Source: an uncultured Desulfobacterales bacterium
GTDB lineage: Bacteria > Desulfobacterota > Desulfobacteria > Desulfobacterales > G020354645
DNA length: 18,563 nucleotides
Reading direction: 5' to 3'
Assembly: GCA_947259865.1 (NCBI GenBank)
Contig: CAMYNZ010000017.1
Coordinates: forward strand, 12,046 to 30,608
The first letter of the stretch is position 1. Each line of letters opens with the position of its first letter. A program made the translations under genes and the position numbers. This document shows, piece after piece, positions 1 through 7,818 of this stretch. The notes under the pieces were generated by a model. It was not told where the DNA came from, searched no databases, and worked only from the letters and a program-made list of their open reading frames with translations.

Positions 1-19
1 CCAGCCAACTTTGAAGCAC
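1..19 (-). CDS. 5' end of a downstream gene, probably an RND-type efflux permease (truncated by window edge)
   Basis: On the minus strand AGGAG (28-24) lies 4 nt before a GTG at 19-17, followed by codons for Leu-Gln-Ser-Trp-Leu to the window edge. The spacing after the upstream adaptor stop is short (about 35 nt), as expected inside an operon. Membrane-fusion proteins of this kind are usually followed by their inner-membrane RND or ABC partner, so a permease is the likeliest product. Six codons cannot identify it; the function is inferred from context only. Confidence 0.35.
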
Positions 20-54
20 AATTCTCCTAAAAAATCCCTCAATTTAGGGTTTTA

Positions 55-1323
55 TTATTCTTTCAATCTCACCAGCATGTCTTCTGTGGCAGAAGATAGA
101 GGTGTTTTTATGATGAGCTCTCCGTCGGTAAGGCCTTTATCGACGATTACGGCGTCTTTGAAACTGCGTAAAATATGAACCGGTTTTATTTTTAAGCGAT
201 TATCCCGGAAGGTGTAGACCACATCACCGGGGTAAATTACGTAGCGCGGTAATGTGAATGCCCGACGGATCTGTTTCCCTTTAATTTTGACCGTCACAAA
301 CATACCGGGCCTTAAAGGAAAAAGGCGCCGATCTGAACCGGTCGACAGCGCTTGTTCCACCTCGACGACAACCGGAAGCGTTCGCGTTTTTTCTTCCATG
401 TGGGCTTTTATCCTTACAACCCGCCCCTGCCAGACATAGCGCTTTTCATCATCGGTTACGATAACATCGGCCAACAGTCCGCCCCCACGGTTTATATCCG
501 CCGGCAGCCATTTCAGATCTCTCACCGGTATTTTTACTTCAAGATCGAAGGCAGCATCCCGGTATATGCTACCCAGCATTTGGCCGCTGTTTACATGCTG
601 GCCTTTTTCAATATTTCTTTCCAAAACCCGTGCATTGAAAGGGGCCACAATACTGGATCTTTCAAGATCCAGCTCGGCCTGACGAAGCATAACTTTTGCC
701 ATATCACGCTGGGCCTCATACTGCTCCCTGAGCGGCCCCGTCAATGCCAGCTGGTTTTCAAAGCCCTGGAGGCGTTCGAGACTGACCAGATAGCGTTGCT
801 CGGCCTGATCAAGGGTCGTTTGGGCAACGACCTTTTTACCGCTAAGCGTTTTTAAACGCACAACCTCTTTTTGGGCCAGCGCCACATCGGATTCAGCAAT
901 CTTTATGCTGGCCTGCAGGTTCAGCACCTCCTGCTGCAACCGCCGCAGCTCGGCCCCGGCCTGACTGACCTGGACCCGCCGCCGCTCAACTTCCAGCTGA
1001 TAATTTCTGGGATCGATTCCGATCAATACCAATCCGTTTTGGATAAAGCCGCCCTCTTTAAACAATGGGTGTATGTCTACGATCTGACCCCGCACTTCAG
1101 CCACCAGCTTCAGCACCTCACGGGGCTGAACCGTTCCGTAAGACTCAACCGTCATCGTCACGGTTTCCGCTTTTACAGGTATCACTTCTACCAGACGCCC
1201 GGTTTCAACCGGAATCTGCCGCTCGGCCTTGGGGCTGAGCCGGACCAGTAAAATAGATATGGCCATGGCGATTGCAAGGACAAGCACCACCCGTAATGTT
1301 TTGAACGCCGCACCCTTCTTCAT
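55..1323 (-). CDS. Efflux membrane-fusion (HlyD/AcrA-type) periplasmic adaptor
   Basis: Periplasmic adaptor that would bridge an inner-membrane pump to an outer-membrane channel. The N-terminus has a basic stretch followed by one hydrophobic anchor (roughly residues 10-28), with no lipobox cysteine. Then come a beta/lipoyl half-motif (VESYGTVQPRE, EVRGQIVDIHPLFKEGGF), a long charged helical hairpin predicted as coiled coil (about residues 110-215), the second lipoyl half (SIVAPFNARVLERNIEKGQHV) and a C-terminal beta-barrel region (FPLRPGMFVTVKIKG). At about 422 residues it is the usual size. I place the start at the ATG at 1323; a TTG at 1329 gives two extra residues, and neither has a strong ribosome site. 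It lies after the etfBA terminator, so it is probably a separate unit. The substrate is unknown. Confidence 0.85.
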   Translation of the reverse strand: MKKGAAFKTLRVVLVLAIAMAISILLVRLSPKAERQIPVETGRLVEVIPVKAETVTMTVESYGTVQPREVLKLVAEVRGQIVDIHPLFKEGGFIQNGLVLIGIDPRNYQLEVERRRVQVSQAGAELRRLQQEVLNLQASIKIAESDVALAQKEVVRLKTLSGKKVVAQTTLDQAEQRYLVSLERLQGFENQLALTGPLREQYEAQRDMAKVMLRQAELDLERSSIVAPFNARVLERNIEKGQHVNSGQMLGSIYRDAAFDLEVKIPVRDLKWLPADINRGGGLLADVIVTDDEKRYVWQGRVVRIKAHMEEKTRTLPVVVEVEQALSTGSDRRLFPLRPGMFVTVKIKGKQIRRAFTLPRYVIYPGDVVYTFRDNRLKIKPVHILRSFKDAVIVDKGLTDGELIIKTPLSSATEDMLVRLKE

Positions 1324-1347
1324 GTTCAATTTTTTCCCGATAGAGAA

Positions 1348-1377
1348 CCCCTAAAAAGAGCCTCGAAAATTTAGGGG
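1348..1377 (-). repeat. Hairpin in the leader of the efflux adaptor gene
   Basis: CCCCTAAA (1348-1355) and TTTAGGGG (1370-1377) form an 8-bp inverted repeat with a 14-nt loop, just upstream of the adaptor start. No T tract follows on the minus strand, so it does not look like a terminator. Its role is unknown. Confidence 0.4.
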
Positions 1378-1387
1378 CAAGTTTCGT

Positions 1388-1431
1388 AAAAAAACAGCCG
1401 GCTGCTCGCATTTTAATAAACTCAGCCGGCT
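1388..1431 (-). terminator. Rho-independent terminator of the etfBA transcript
   Basis: Read on the minus strand, AGCCGGCTG (1431-1423) pairs perfectly with CAGCCGGCT (1404-1396) across an 18-nt loop. A G and seven T residues (1394-1388) follow. This is a GC-rich stem plus U tract with the polarity of etfA, about 130 nt after its stop. Between etfA and the terminator, GGTGTCGGGAG (1468-1478) and CTCCTCGACACC (1537-1548) could also pair with one bulge, giving a folded 3' UTR. Confidence 0.8.
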
Positions 1432-1558
1432 AAATGTACGCCCACCGCAACGATTCTGACCGTTTCAGGTGTCGGGAGATTTTCTGCCCACCATTAGGCA
1501 AAAGCGGAATGAATTAACAGCGACCGGATCGATAAACTCCTCGACACCCCAGCTATTT

Positions 1559-2530
1559 TCACCCTTCTTTTATCTTTTCCGTCAATGTAGGCACAAATTC
1601 AAGCAGATCCTGCACCACGCCGACATCCGCCACCTGAAAAATGGGTGCTTTAGGGTTTTTGTTTACGGCAACGATAAAAGGAGAGCCTTTGAGCCCGCCC
1701 AGGTGCTGGAAGGAACCGCTGATACCCAGTGCCAGGTATACCTTGGGTTTTACGGTTTGACCGGAGGTTCCCACCTGACGAGATTTTTCCAGCCACTTGG
1801 CATCCACTATGGGCCGGGAACATGAAACAACCGCGCCGATGGTTTCGGCGAGTTCTTCGGCAATCTCGATATTTTCTTCATCTTCGATACCGCGCCCGAC
1901 CGATACAAGGACATCTGACTTGGTAATGTCGACATCACCCACTTCTGCCGCTACAACTTCAAGAAAACGACGTTTGGCTGACAGATCCCCGGCCTCGACA
2001 GATTTATCAACAACCTGACCGGCGACGGCTTTACTTTCATCGGGTTGAAACGAACCCGGACGGCAGGTGATGACAACGCCCTTTGATATATCACAGCGCA
2101 CATGGGTACTGGCCATGCCGCTGTATTCCTGGCGGATGATCTTGAGATCGTTTCCTTCCGCACCCTGGATGTCAACCGCGTCCGAAACGAAAGCACTATC
2201 GAGTTTTATTGAGAGCCCCGGCGCAAGATCCATACCCAGGGTATCATGGGCGAACAGAATGATCGCATCCGCGGGAATATTATTTAGCAGGAGATTACGA
2301 AGCAAGTCACCATTGGGATAGGCCAGGGCCGCATTGTCAAATTTCCAGACCTCCGGGTAAGAAGCGGCAACCGCGTTGCTGACCGCTTCAAGATCGGCAC
2401 CGGATCCGGTAATCACCGCGGTAACTGAGGCATCCGGATAAATTTTACCGGCTGCCGTTATCAGTTCCAGGGCCGTATCGTCTGCCACACCGTTTTTGTG
2501 ACCGATATATGCAAAAAGCTGTTGCGCCAT
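1559..2530 (-). CDS. etfA: Electron transfer flavoprotein, alpha subunit
   Basis: FAD-binding subunit of the soluble ETF heterodimer that takes electrons from acyl-CoA dehydrogenases. At 323 residues it is normal length for an ETF alpha without an N-terminal ferredoxin domain. The C-terminal FAD domain shows VSVGRGI (about 209-215), the CSRP segment with the flavin-contacting Arg (R239), GTSGQTV (254-260) and the family signature LALGISGSFQHLGG (about 266-279). The start ATG at 2530 is fixed by AAAGGAGG in the 3' end of etfB. The ATG overlaps the etfB TAA by one base (TAATG), so the two are translationally coupled. The nearby acyl-CoA dehydrogenase, FadD and membrane FeS oxidoreductase point to fatty-acid oxidation. 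I see nothing that would indicate a bifurcating complex. Confidence 0.97.
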   Translation of the reverse strand: MAQQLFAYIGHKNGVADDTALELITAAGKIYPDASVTAVITGSGADLEAVSNAVAASYPEVWKFDNAALAYPNGDLLRNLLLNNIPADAIILFAHDTLGMDLAPGLSIKLDSAFVSDAVDIQGAEGNDLKIIRQEYSGMASTHVRCDISKGVVITCRPGSFQPDESKAVAGQVVDKSVEAGDLSAKRRFLEVVAAEVGDVDITKSDVLVSVGRGIEDEENIEIAEELAETIGAVVSCSRPIVDAKWLEKSRQVGTSGQTVKPKVYLALGISGSFQHLGGLKGSPFIVAVNKNPKAPIFQVADVGVVQDLLEFVPTLTEKIKEG

Positions 2531-3321
2531 TATTTGATTCCTCCTTTAGCTTTTAAGAGTTCGATCAGTTTTTCCGCTATTTCGTCCGGGCTTCCTTCAA
2601 GGATTTCAGCCCCCTCACCCAGATCGGGTACAAAATAGTCAACCCGTTTTACTTTTGCGCCGGTCACGCCGACAGAATCGGGAGAAATCCCAAGATCCGC
2701 AGCGCCATGCACCGGGATTTCGATGGATGCGACCTTTCTGATGCCCCGGATGCCAACGTAACGGGGTTCATTAATACCGGTCTGGATAGACAGCACGCAG
2801 GGCAATTCTATCTCATTCATTTCCTGGTTCCCGCCCTCTATTTCGCGTCCGACTTTGAGCTTTGTATCATCCAGAACTTCGATAGAATTCACCACCGATG
2901 CATAGGGCCAGTCGAGCATAGCGGCCAGCATACCGCCCACCTGGGAGGCGCCATCGTCGGCCAGGGCCCCGGTGAGTACGAGATCGTAGCTGCCCTTCTC
3001 AATTTCGGCTTTTAAAATAGCAGCCAGCCCTTTTCCGTCGGACCCCACAAAAGCATCATCCGAAAGAAGGACACCCTTGTCAGCCCCCATGGCCATTTCT
3101 CTGCGGACCACCTCCTCGGATTCCTCGTCCCCGACAGTGACTATGGTTACACTGCCGCCGACCTTATCACATATCTGAATGGCCTCTTCGACGGCATAGT
3201 TGTCCCATTCATTGACCGAGTAGACCAGATCATCACGCTCTATGTCAGTGCCGTCGTTTCTGACCTCGATTTCATTTTCAGCCGTATCCGGCACCCTTTT
3301 TACACAGACTAAAATCTCCAT
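2530..3321 (-). CDS. etfB: Electron transfer flavoprotein, beta subunit
   Basis: Second ETF subunit. It begins MEILVCVKRVPDTAENEIEV, the typical ETF-beta opening, and carries the signature region VLSIQTGINEPRYVGIRGIRKV (about residues 178-199) and the conserved VNEWDNYAVEEAIQI segment near the N-terminus. Length 263 residues is normal. The start at 3321 is preceded by GGGAGG with a 5-nt spacer; an ATG inside that spacer is out of frame. It is the first gene of etfBA. No copy of the palindromic operator found elsewhere in this window lies directly upstream. Instead there is an AT-rich stretch and then an inverted-repeat element (3372-3606), so the promoter of etfBA is unclear: it may lie in the element or the genes may be read through from the FeS oxidoreductase. 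Confidence 0.97.
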   Translation of the reverse strand: MEILVCVKRVPDTAENEIEVRNDGTDIERDDLVYSVNEWDNYAVEEAIQICDKVGGSVTIVTVGDEESEEVVRREMAMGADKGVLLSDDAFVGSDGKGLAAILKAEIEKGSYDLVLTGALADDGASQVGGMLAAMLDWPYASVVNSIEVLDDTKLKVGREIEGGNQEMNEIELPCVLSIQTGINEPRYVGIRGIRKVASIEIPVHGAADLGISPDSVGVTGAKVKRVDYFVPDLGEGAEILEGSPDEIAEKLIELLKAKGGIK

Positions 3322-3422
3322 TTCATCCTCCCAAACGGTTTTTGCCAGTTAGAAATTGTTTTTTATAGATCTTTTTCACCGCCCGCTTCGCTCAAGACGC
3401 TGAGAACGCAGAGTTAAAAGTT

Positions 3423-3457
3423 TTTTCCTTTGCCGTTGAGAGGACGGCAAAGGAAAA
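3423..3457. repeat. Element hairpin 1
   Basis: TTTTCCTTTGCCGT (3423-3436) and ACGGCAAAGGAAAA (3444-3457) pair perfectly over 14 bp around the loop TGAGAGG. The T run precedes the stem on both strands, so it is not an ordinary intrinsic terminator. Confidence 0.75.
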
Positions 3458-3530
3458 CCAATCAACGTTGATATTGTCACAACTAAATTTTTTTATATCA
3501 AATTATGTCTTTTCCCCTAAGGATGAATTC

Positions 3531-3565
3531 TTTTTGCTTTCCGTCCTCTCAGCGGAAAGCAAAAA
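3531..3565. repeat. Element hairpin 2, inverted relative to hairpin 1
   Basis: TTTTTGCTTTCCG (3531-3543) and CGGAAAGCAAAAA (3553-3565) pair over 13 bp around TCCTCTCAG, the complement of CTGAGAGGA. The loop and closing CCG/CGG match hairpin 1, while the outer stem differs on both arms together. Confidence 0.75.
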
Positions 3566-3651
3566 AAAATGATTCTTTGCGCACTTTGCGTCTCGGCGGT
3601 GAAAAAAAATATTATACGTGATCGTATTAAAGAATATATGTACTAAGTACT

Positions 3652-5727
3652 TTATTCTCTTATCATATGCCGATCGATAAGCTCAGCCAGATCGATGGCT
3701 TCCATCTGGCCTTCCAGACCGGCGACCTTGATAGCGTCTTCAATATTCACCATGCAAAAGGGACAGGCCGTCACAATTACATCGGCGCCGGCCTCCCGGG
3801 CCATCTCAACCCGCACCACACCCATACGCTGTTCCTCTTCAGGTTCGTAAAACAGCATCAAACCGCCGCCACCGCAGCAAAAGGACCGGTCACGGCATTG
3901 GCGCATTTCTACCCGTTGCATCCCCGGAATGGCGTCAATGACCGCTCGGGGGATGTCGTACAGCCCGTTGTGTCTACCCAGATAACAGGCATCGTGGTAG
4001 GTGAATATTTTACCGTTATTTTCACCAGGGCTTAATTTAATTTTACCTTCTGCCAATATGCGATGAATCACCTGGCAGATATGTTCCACCGGCGGAATAT
4101 CCCTGTAATCTTTTTTCAAGGCATTATAGGCGTGGGGATCAGCGGTAACGATGCGCGTGACCCCGGCATTCAGGATTTCTGCGGTATTGCGGTCTTTTAA
4201 ATCCTGGAAAAGCATCTCTTCCCCAAATCTTCGAGCCTCATGGCCGCTGTCCTTTTCTGCTTTTCCGAGGATGCCAAAATCAACCCCGCCACCGGTGAGA
4301 ATACTGGCAGTCGCCCTGGCGATACGTTGCATGCGGTCGTCGTAGGAAGATATACTGTCAACGAAATAAAGGGTTTCAGCGCCATCCGTTTTAGCAAGAA
4401 TTTTCACCGGACATTCTTCCACAAAACCGTCGGTGCCGGTCCAATCCGCCCGTTTTCTCTCCATTTTGCCCCAGGGATTGCCCCTTTTTTCAAGCGCCTG
4501 CATCGGTTTCTGAAGGGACTGGGGAACATTGCCTTCGTCCACCATACCCCTGCGAACATCCACAATTTTATCGATGTACTCGATCATCAGCGGACACTCT
4601 TCTTCGCAAGCGCCGCAGGTGGTGCAGGACCAGATTTCATCTTCGGCCAGAATAGTTCCCACAAGGTGCTTATCTTCCCGAGACGGCTTACCCAGCAGCG
4701 GATATTTTCGATAGGAATGATCGCGGCATTTTATCGAAATAAAGCGGGGCGATAACGGCCGTCCGACAGCATTGGCCGGGCAATGATCCGAGCAGCGGCC
4801 GCAGTCGGCACAGGAATAAAAATCAAGCATGTGCTTCCAGGTAAAATCCTCATAAATTTTAACCCCAAAAGATTCGAGGTCGTCCAGCCGTTCGTCACTG
4901 ACACCCCATTTGACCGGTTTGACCGAACCTTTATCAAGTTTCATGAAATACACATTAAAAAGGGAGGTGATGACGTGGAAATGCTTGCCCAGTGGCAGGA
5001 AGCACAAAAAAAAGAAAAATATCAGCTCGTGCAGAAAGTAGGATCCAAGATGCAGCTGTTGGAGCATCTCCAGGGATGCCGTTCGGAGGAGATCGGCTGC
5101 CAGCCAGTGTCCGGTTCCGGGAATCAGTATGGCATGGTTGAGACCCTTTTGCAGTTGGGCGGCTGCCAAGCTGCCTTCAAAAACCATGTCACAGGTTACC
5201 AGCCCGGTAATCAGGCACAGGACCAGTACGGCCTCGGCAGTGTGGGCCTTGCCATAGCGGGCCGGGACTGCATAACGCTGGGGTGTAAAAATGCCGCGGC
5301 GGACCATTAAAACGAGGGCCGCCACCAGAACATAGCTGGTTGCAATATCTTTGATACTCCCGTAAACATGACCGGCAGCGCCATCAAATCCCGGCAGAAC
5401 AAAACCCTCAATGACGCCGACGAATATGAGGCTAAAGGAACGAACGGATAATATTAAAAATCCCGAAAACAGCAGGATATGCAATACGCCAACCAGCAGG
5501 TACCGCGGGTGACGATATTGGACAAGCCACAGTTTTAGCAGGCCACGGATCCTTTCAGAAATGCGGCCAGTCCGTGGATCGGGTGATGCTTTTAGCAGCG
5601 GTAAAATGCGCCGCACGATGATATATGTAAATATAACGATAGCAACGGTTGGGATTAATATGAAAAATATGAGGCCCGGTATGCCGAAATAAAGTGCTTT
5701 GGCCGGAGAGATCAACGCCGATTCCAT
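3652..5727 (-). CDS. Membrane-bound FeS oxidoreductase, ETF:(mena)quinone oxidoreductase type (NarI-like + HdrD/CCG)
   Basis: Likely carries electrons from reduced ETF to the menaquinone pool. Residues 1-260 form a NarI-like membrane domain with about five to six hydrophobic segments. H73/H83 and H233/H251 have exactly the 10- and 18-residue spacing of the heme b ligands of NarI. A dicluster ferredoxin domain follows: C306-xx-C309-xx-C312-xxx-C316P and C368-xx-C371-xx-C374-xxx-C378P. The C-terminal CCG domain is intact: C581-x35-C617C618-x36-C655-xx-C658. The preceding CCG domain (about 453-541) keeps the fold-like sequence but lacks its cysteines (SISSYDDR, TADPHAYN). Length 691 is typical. 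The ribosome site before the ATG at 5727 is weak. The gene lies upstream of etfBA on the same strand and its promoter carries a FadR-like operator. Family knowledge (EtfD/EMO-like proteins) supports the role; heme content is inferred. Confidence 0.9.
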   Translation of the reverse strand: MESALISPAKALYFGIPGLIFFILIPTVAIVIFTYIIVRRILPLLKASPDPRTGRISERIRGLLKLWLVQYRHPRYLLVGVLHILLFSGFLILSVRSFSLIFVGVIEGFVLPGFDGAAGHVYGSIKDIATSYVLVAALVLMVRRGIFTPQRYAVPARYGKAHTAEAVLVLCLITGLVTCDMVFEGSLAAAQLQKGLNHAILIPGTGHWLAADLLRTASLEMLQQLHLGSYFLHELIFFFFLCFLPLGKHFHVITSLFNVYFMKLDKGSVKPVKWGVSDERLDDLESFGVKIYEDFTWKHMLDFYSCADCGRCSDHCPANAVGRPLSPRFISIKCRDHSYRKYPLLGKPSREDKHLVGTILAEDEIWSCTTCGACEEECPLMIEYIDKIVDVRRGMVDEGNVPQSLQKPMQALEKRGNPWGKMERKRADWTGTDGFVEECPVKILAKTDGAETLYFVDSISSYDDRMQRIARATASILTGGGVDFGILGKAEKDSGHEARRFGEEMLFQDLKDRNTAEILNAGVTRIVTADPHAYNALKKDYRDIPPVEHICQVIHRILAEGKIKLSPGENNGKIFTYHDACYLGRHNGLYDIPRAVIDAIPGMQRVEMRQCRDRSFCCGGGGLMLFYEPEEEQRMGVVRVEMAREAGADVIVTACPFCMVNIEDAIKVAGLEGQMEAIDLAELIDRHMIRE

Positions 5728-5764
5728 TATTTAGTATCCAATCATGGGATATTAACATTAGAAG

Positions 5765-5782
5765 TGAATGAACGTTCATTCA
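5765..5782. promoter_or_regulatory. FadR-like TetR operator in front of the FeS oxidoreductase gene
   Basis: TGAATGAACGTTCATTCA is a perfect 18-bp palindrome. It matches the TGAATGA-N4-TCATTCA form described for Bacillus subtilis FadR and is nearly identical to the palindrome at 10345-10362 at the local TetR gene. It abuts the -10 box of the minus-strand promoter, where a bound repressor would block initiation. It is also about 190 bp upstream of the divergent fadD, so control of fadD is possible but not shown. Confidence 0.8.
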
Positions 5783-5812
5783 TTTTTAGCAAACCAGTTT
5801 TGGGGCTGTCAA
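5783..5812 (-). promoter_or_regulatory. Sigma70-type promoter of the FeS oxidoreductase gene
   Basis: On the minus strand a consensus -35 TTGACA (5812-5807) is followed after 18 nt by TAAAAA (5788-5783), or after 17 nt by CTAAAA. The -10 is poor but the -35 is perfect. The arrangement TTGACA, spacer, -10, operator is the same as at 10345-10391, which supports both calls. Confidence 0.6.
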
Positions 5813-5971
5813 GGGAAAAGTCAATATTGCCATTTTAAAATTATGTATGTTATTGAAAAACAATTACATTCATTATAGCAAAAACATGTTAGCCCGTCTA
5901 TTTCCCCCGCCAACGCAAGATGTGGTCTATAACATGCTTAAATTATTTAGACAACAGGAAAGGAGGCTGCC

Positions 5972-7660
5972 GTGACTCAAGAAATTAGCTATGAAAACAA
6001 ACCCTGGCTGGCGAATTATGAAAAAGGTGTCCCCGCCGAGCTAAATTATGAGGAGGCATGTTTGCCCGAGTTTCTGGACAGAGCTGCTGCTCGGTATCCG
6101 GATAATTCGGCCCTGATTTTTCAGGGGTACAAGGTCTCCTACCGACAGTTAAAAGATATGGTTGACCGCTTCGCAACCGCTCTTTACGATTTCGGAATAA
6201 AAAAAGGAGACAGCGTCGCCATCCTTTTACCGAATGTAATTCCTTGTGTTGCCAGCTACTACGCTATCTTAAAAATTGGCGGCATCGCGGTTATGAATAA
6301 TCCATTGTATTCCGATCGTGAGCTCAAACACCAATTTAACGATTCAGGCGCAAAAGTACTGGTTACGCTTGACCTGCTCAGCAACCGCATGATCGATCTC
6401 AGACCCGAAACCAGCATCAACCAAATCGTATACACCTCCATTGGTGATTATCTGCCCTTTCCAAAAAACATTTTGTTTCCGCTGGTGGCCAAAAAAAAGA
6501 AATTAGCTGCAAAGGTGAAGTCAGCCGATGCGGTATACCAATGGAAAGAAGTTTTGAGCGGCAATTCACTCGTTCCCCCGAAAATGGAACTTTCCTTTGA
6601 TGATACCGCTATGTACCAGTATACCGGCGGAACAACCGGGGTTTCCAAAGGGGTTATTTTAACCCATGCCAACTTGAGTAAAAATGTTCAGCAAGTTCGC
6701 TCGTGGTTTCCGTCATTTAAGACGGGCACTGAAACAATGCTGGGCGCCCTCCCCTTTTTCCATGTCTTTGGACTAACCGGTGCAATGAACTTTGCCATCT
6801 ACATGGGCTGGGGAGATATTCTGGTACCAAAGCCCCAGCCGGACGCTTTGCTGGAAACTATTTCAAAATTCAAACCAACCTTCGCACCCCTGGTGCCCAC
6901 TATGTATATCGGCATGCTGAACCACCCTAAAATAGCCGGATCGGATCTGACGTCACTCAAAGGGTGTTTTTCCGGCAGTGCCCCCCTTCCGGTGGAGGTT
7001 ATAAAGGATTTTGAAAATATAACCGGTGCGGTCATCGTGGAAGGTTTTGGTATGACCGAATCTTCGCCGGTAACACATATCAATCCATTTGCCGGCGGTA
7101 AACGCAAGGTTGGCAGTATCGGAATCCCCATACCTGATACGAAATGTCGCATTGTCGATTTGGAGGACGGCAAAACAGATCTTGCTATCGAGGCGGTCGG
7201 TGAACTTATCATCAAGGGCCCCCAGGTCATGAAAGGCTATTGGAATAAACCGGAAGCCACTGCAGAGACACTGGTAGACGGCTGGCTACTGACCGGAGAT
7301 ATCGCCAAAATGGATGAGGAAGGCTATTTTTATATTGTGGATCGCAAAAAAGACATGATTATATCGGGAGGATACAATGTATATCCTCGGGATATCGAAG
7401 AGGTCTTCTTTGAACATCCTAAGGTTCTGGAAGCTAGCGCCATCGGCATACCCCATCCCACCCGGGGCGAGGCGGTTAAAGTATTTGTAGTATTGGTAGA
7501 GGGGCAAACAGCAACCCAGGAAGAGATGATCGAATATTGCCAGAACAGGCTCGCCAAATACAAATGGCCCACAGAAATCGAGTTTCGCAAGGAGCTGCCC
7601 AAAACCAACGTGGGTAAGATTTTGAAAAAGGAACTGCGGCAGCAAGAAACGGGAGAATAA
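5972..7660 (+). CDS. fadD: Long-chain fatty-acid--CoA ligase (AMP-forming)
   Basis: Activates fatty acids to acyl-CoA with ATP, the first step of beta-oxidation. Start is GTG at 5972, with AGGAGG (5961-5966) 5 nt upstream. The ANL-superfamily signatures appear in order: P-loop-like YTGGTTGVSKGV (about 217-228), GFGMTESSP (about 358-366), the hinge region GWLLTGDIAKMDEEGYFYIVDRKKD (about 437-461), GGYNVYPRDIEE, and the C-terminal catalytic lysine motif KTNVGKILKKELR. At 562 residues it is the usual FadD length with no extra domain. The N-terminus (KPWLANYEKGVPAELNYEE) is typical of long-chain enzymes. It is divergent from the FeS oxidoreductase, and the 244-bp gap holds the FadR-like operator. 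I see no convincing promoter close to it. Chain-length preference cannot be read from the sequence. Confidence 0.95.
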   Translation: MTQEISYENKPWLANYEKGVPAELNYEEACLPEFLDRAAARYPDNSALIFQGYKVSYRQLKDMVDRFATALYDFGIKKGDSVAILLPNVIPCVASYYAILKIGGIAVMNNPLYSDRELKHQFNDSGAKVLVTLDLLSNRMIDLRPETSINQIVYTSIGDYLPFPKNILFPLVAKKKKLAAKVKSADAVYQWKEVLSGNSLVPPKMELSFDDTAMYQYTGGTTGVSKGVILTHANLSKNVQQVRSWFPSFKTGTETMLGALPFFHVFGLTGAMNFAIYMGWGDILVPKPQPDALLETISKFKPTFAPLVPTMYIGMLNHPKIAGSDLTSLKGCFSGSAPLPVEVIKDFENITGAVIVEGFGMTESSPVTHINPFAGGKRKVGSIGIPIPDTKCRIVDLEDGKTDLAIEAVGELIIKGPQVMKGYWNKPEATAETLVDGWLLTGDIAKMDEEGYFYIVDRKKDMIISGGYNVYPRDIEEVFFEHPKVLEASAIGIPHPTRGEAVKVFVVLVEGQTATQEEMIEYCQNRLAKYKWPTEIEFRKELPKTNVGKILKKELRQQETGE

Positions 7661-7698
7661 GACGGATACGGGGTTAGAGGTTATGGGTTATGGGTTCG

Positions 7699-7748
7699 GG
7701 GTTGCGAGAAAGGGGTGTAGTTTATATCAGACCCGTAACTCGCAACCC
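7699..7748. repeat. Inverted repeat between convergent fadD and acyl-CoA dehydrogenase
   Basis: GGGTTGCGAG (7699-7708) and CTCGCAACCC (7739-7748) form a perfect 10-bp stem in the short gap between two convergent genes. It lies next to simple repeats of the GGTTATGGGTT type. It may slow or stop transcription from both sides, though neither strand has a clear T tract. The repetitive flank suggests a dispersed low-complexity repeat. Confidence 0.5.
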
Positions 7749-7818
7749 GCAACACGAGTTTCTTCCGCCTTCCGGCAAATCACTCAACGTATCTTCTTTG
7801 CTTGAAGGTAATTGTGTT

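Larger units (their letters stand above)
3372..3606. mobile_element. Non-autonomous inverted-repeat (MITE-like) element
   Basis: The 330-bp gap between etfB and the FeS oxidoreductase gene has no credible ORF but a symmetrical layout. Its ends are perfect 12-bp inverted repeats, TTTTTCACCGCC (3372-3383) and GGCGGTGAAAAA (3595-3606), followed on each side by GACGC (3396-3400; complement at 3588-3592) and a similar ACGCAGAG/GCGCAAAG tail. Inside are two strong hairpins in opposite orientation (3423-3457 and 3531-3565) sharing the loop YTGAGAGGA, and a central palindrome ATCAACGTTGAT (3461-3472). It encodes no transposase. I could not define a target-site duplication. Confidence 0.55.

Noticed and set aside
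352..855. 167-codon plus-strand open frame
   Set aside because: Antisense to the efflux adaptor, whose domain pattern is clear.
3423..3565. The two strong hairpins as intrinsic terminators of the FeS oxidoreductase transcript
   Set aside because: On both strands the T run comes before the stem and an A run after it, the opposite of an intrinsic terminator.
5783..5971. A second FadR site or clear promoter directly in front of fadD
   Set aside because: No further copy of the palindrome, and no -35/-10 pair of convincing quality with proper spacing.
7670..7760. CRISPR or tandem-repeat array suggested by GGTTATGGGTTATGGGTT
   Set aside because: Only a short simple repeat with no regular repeat-spacer pattern.
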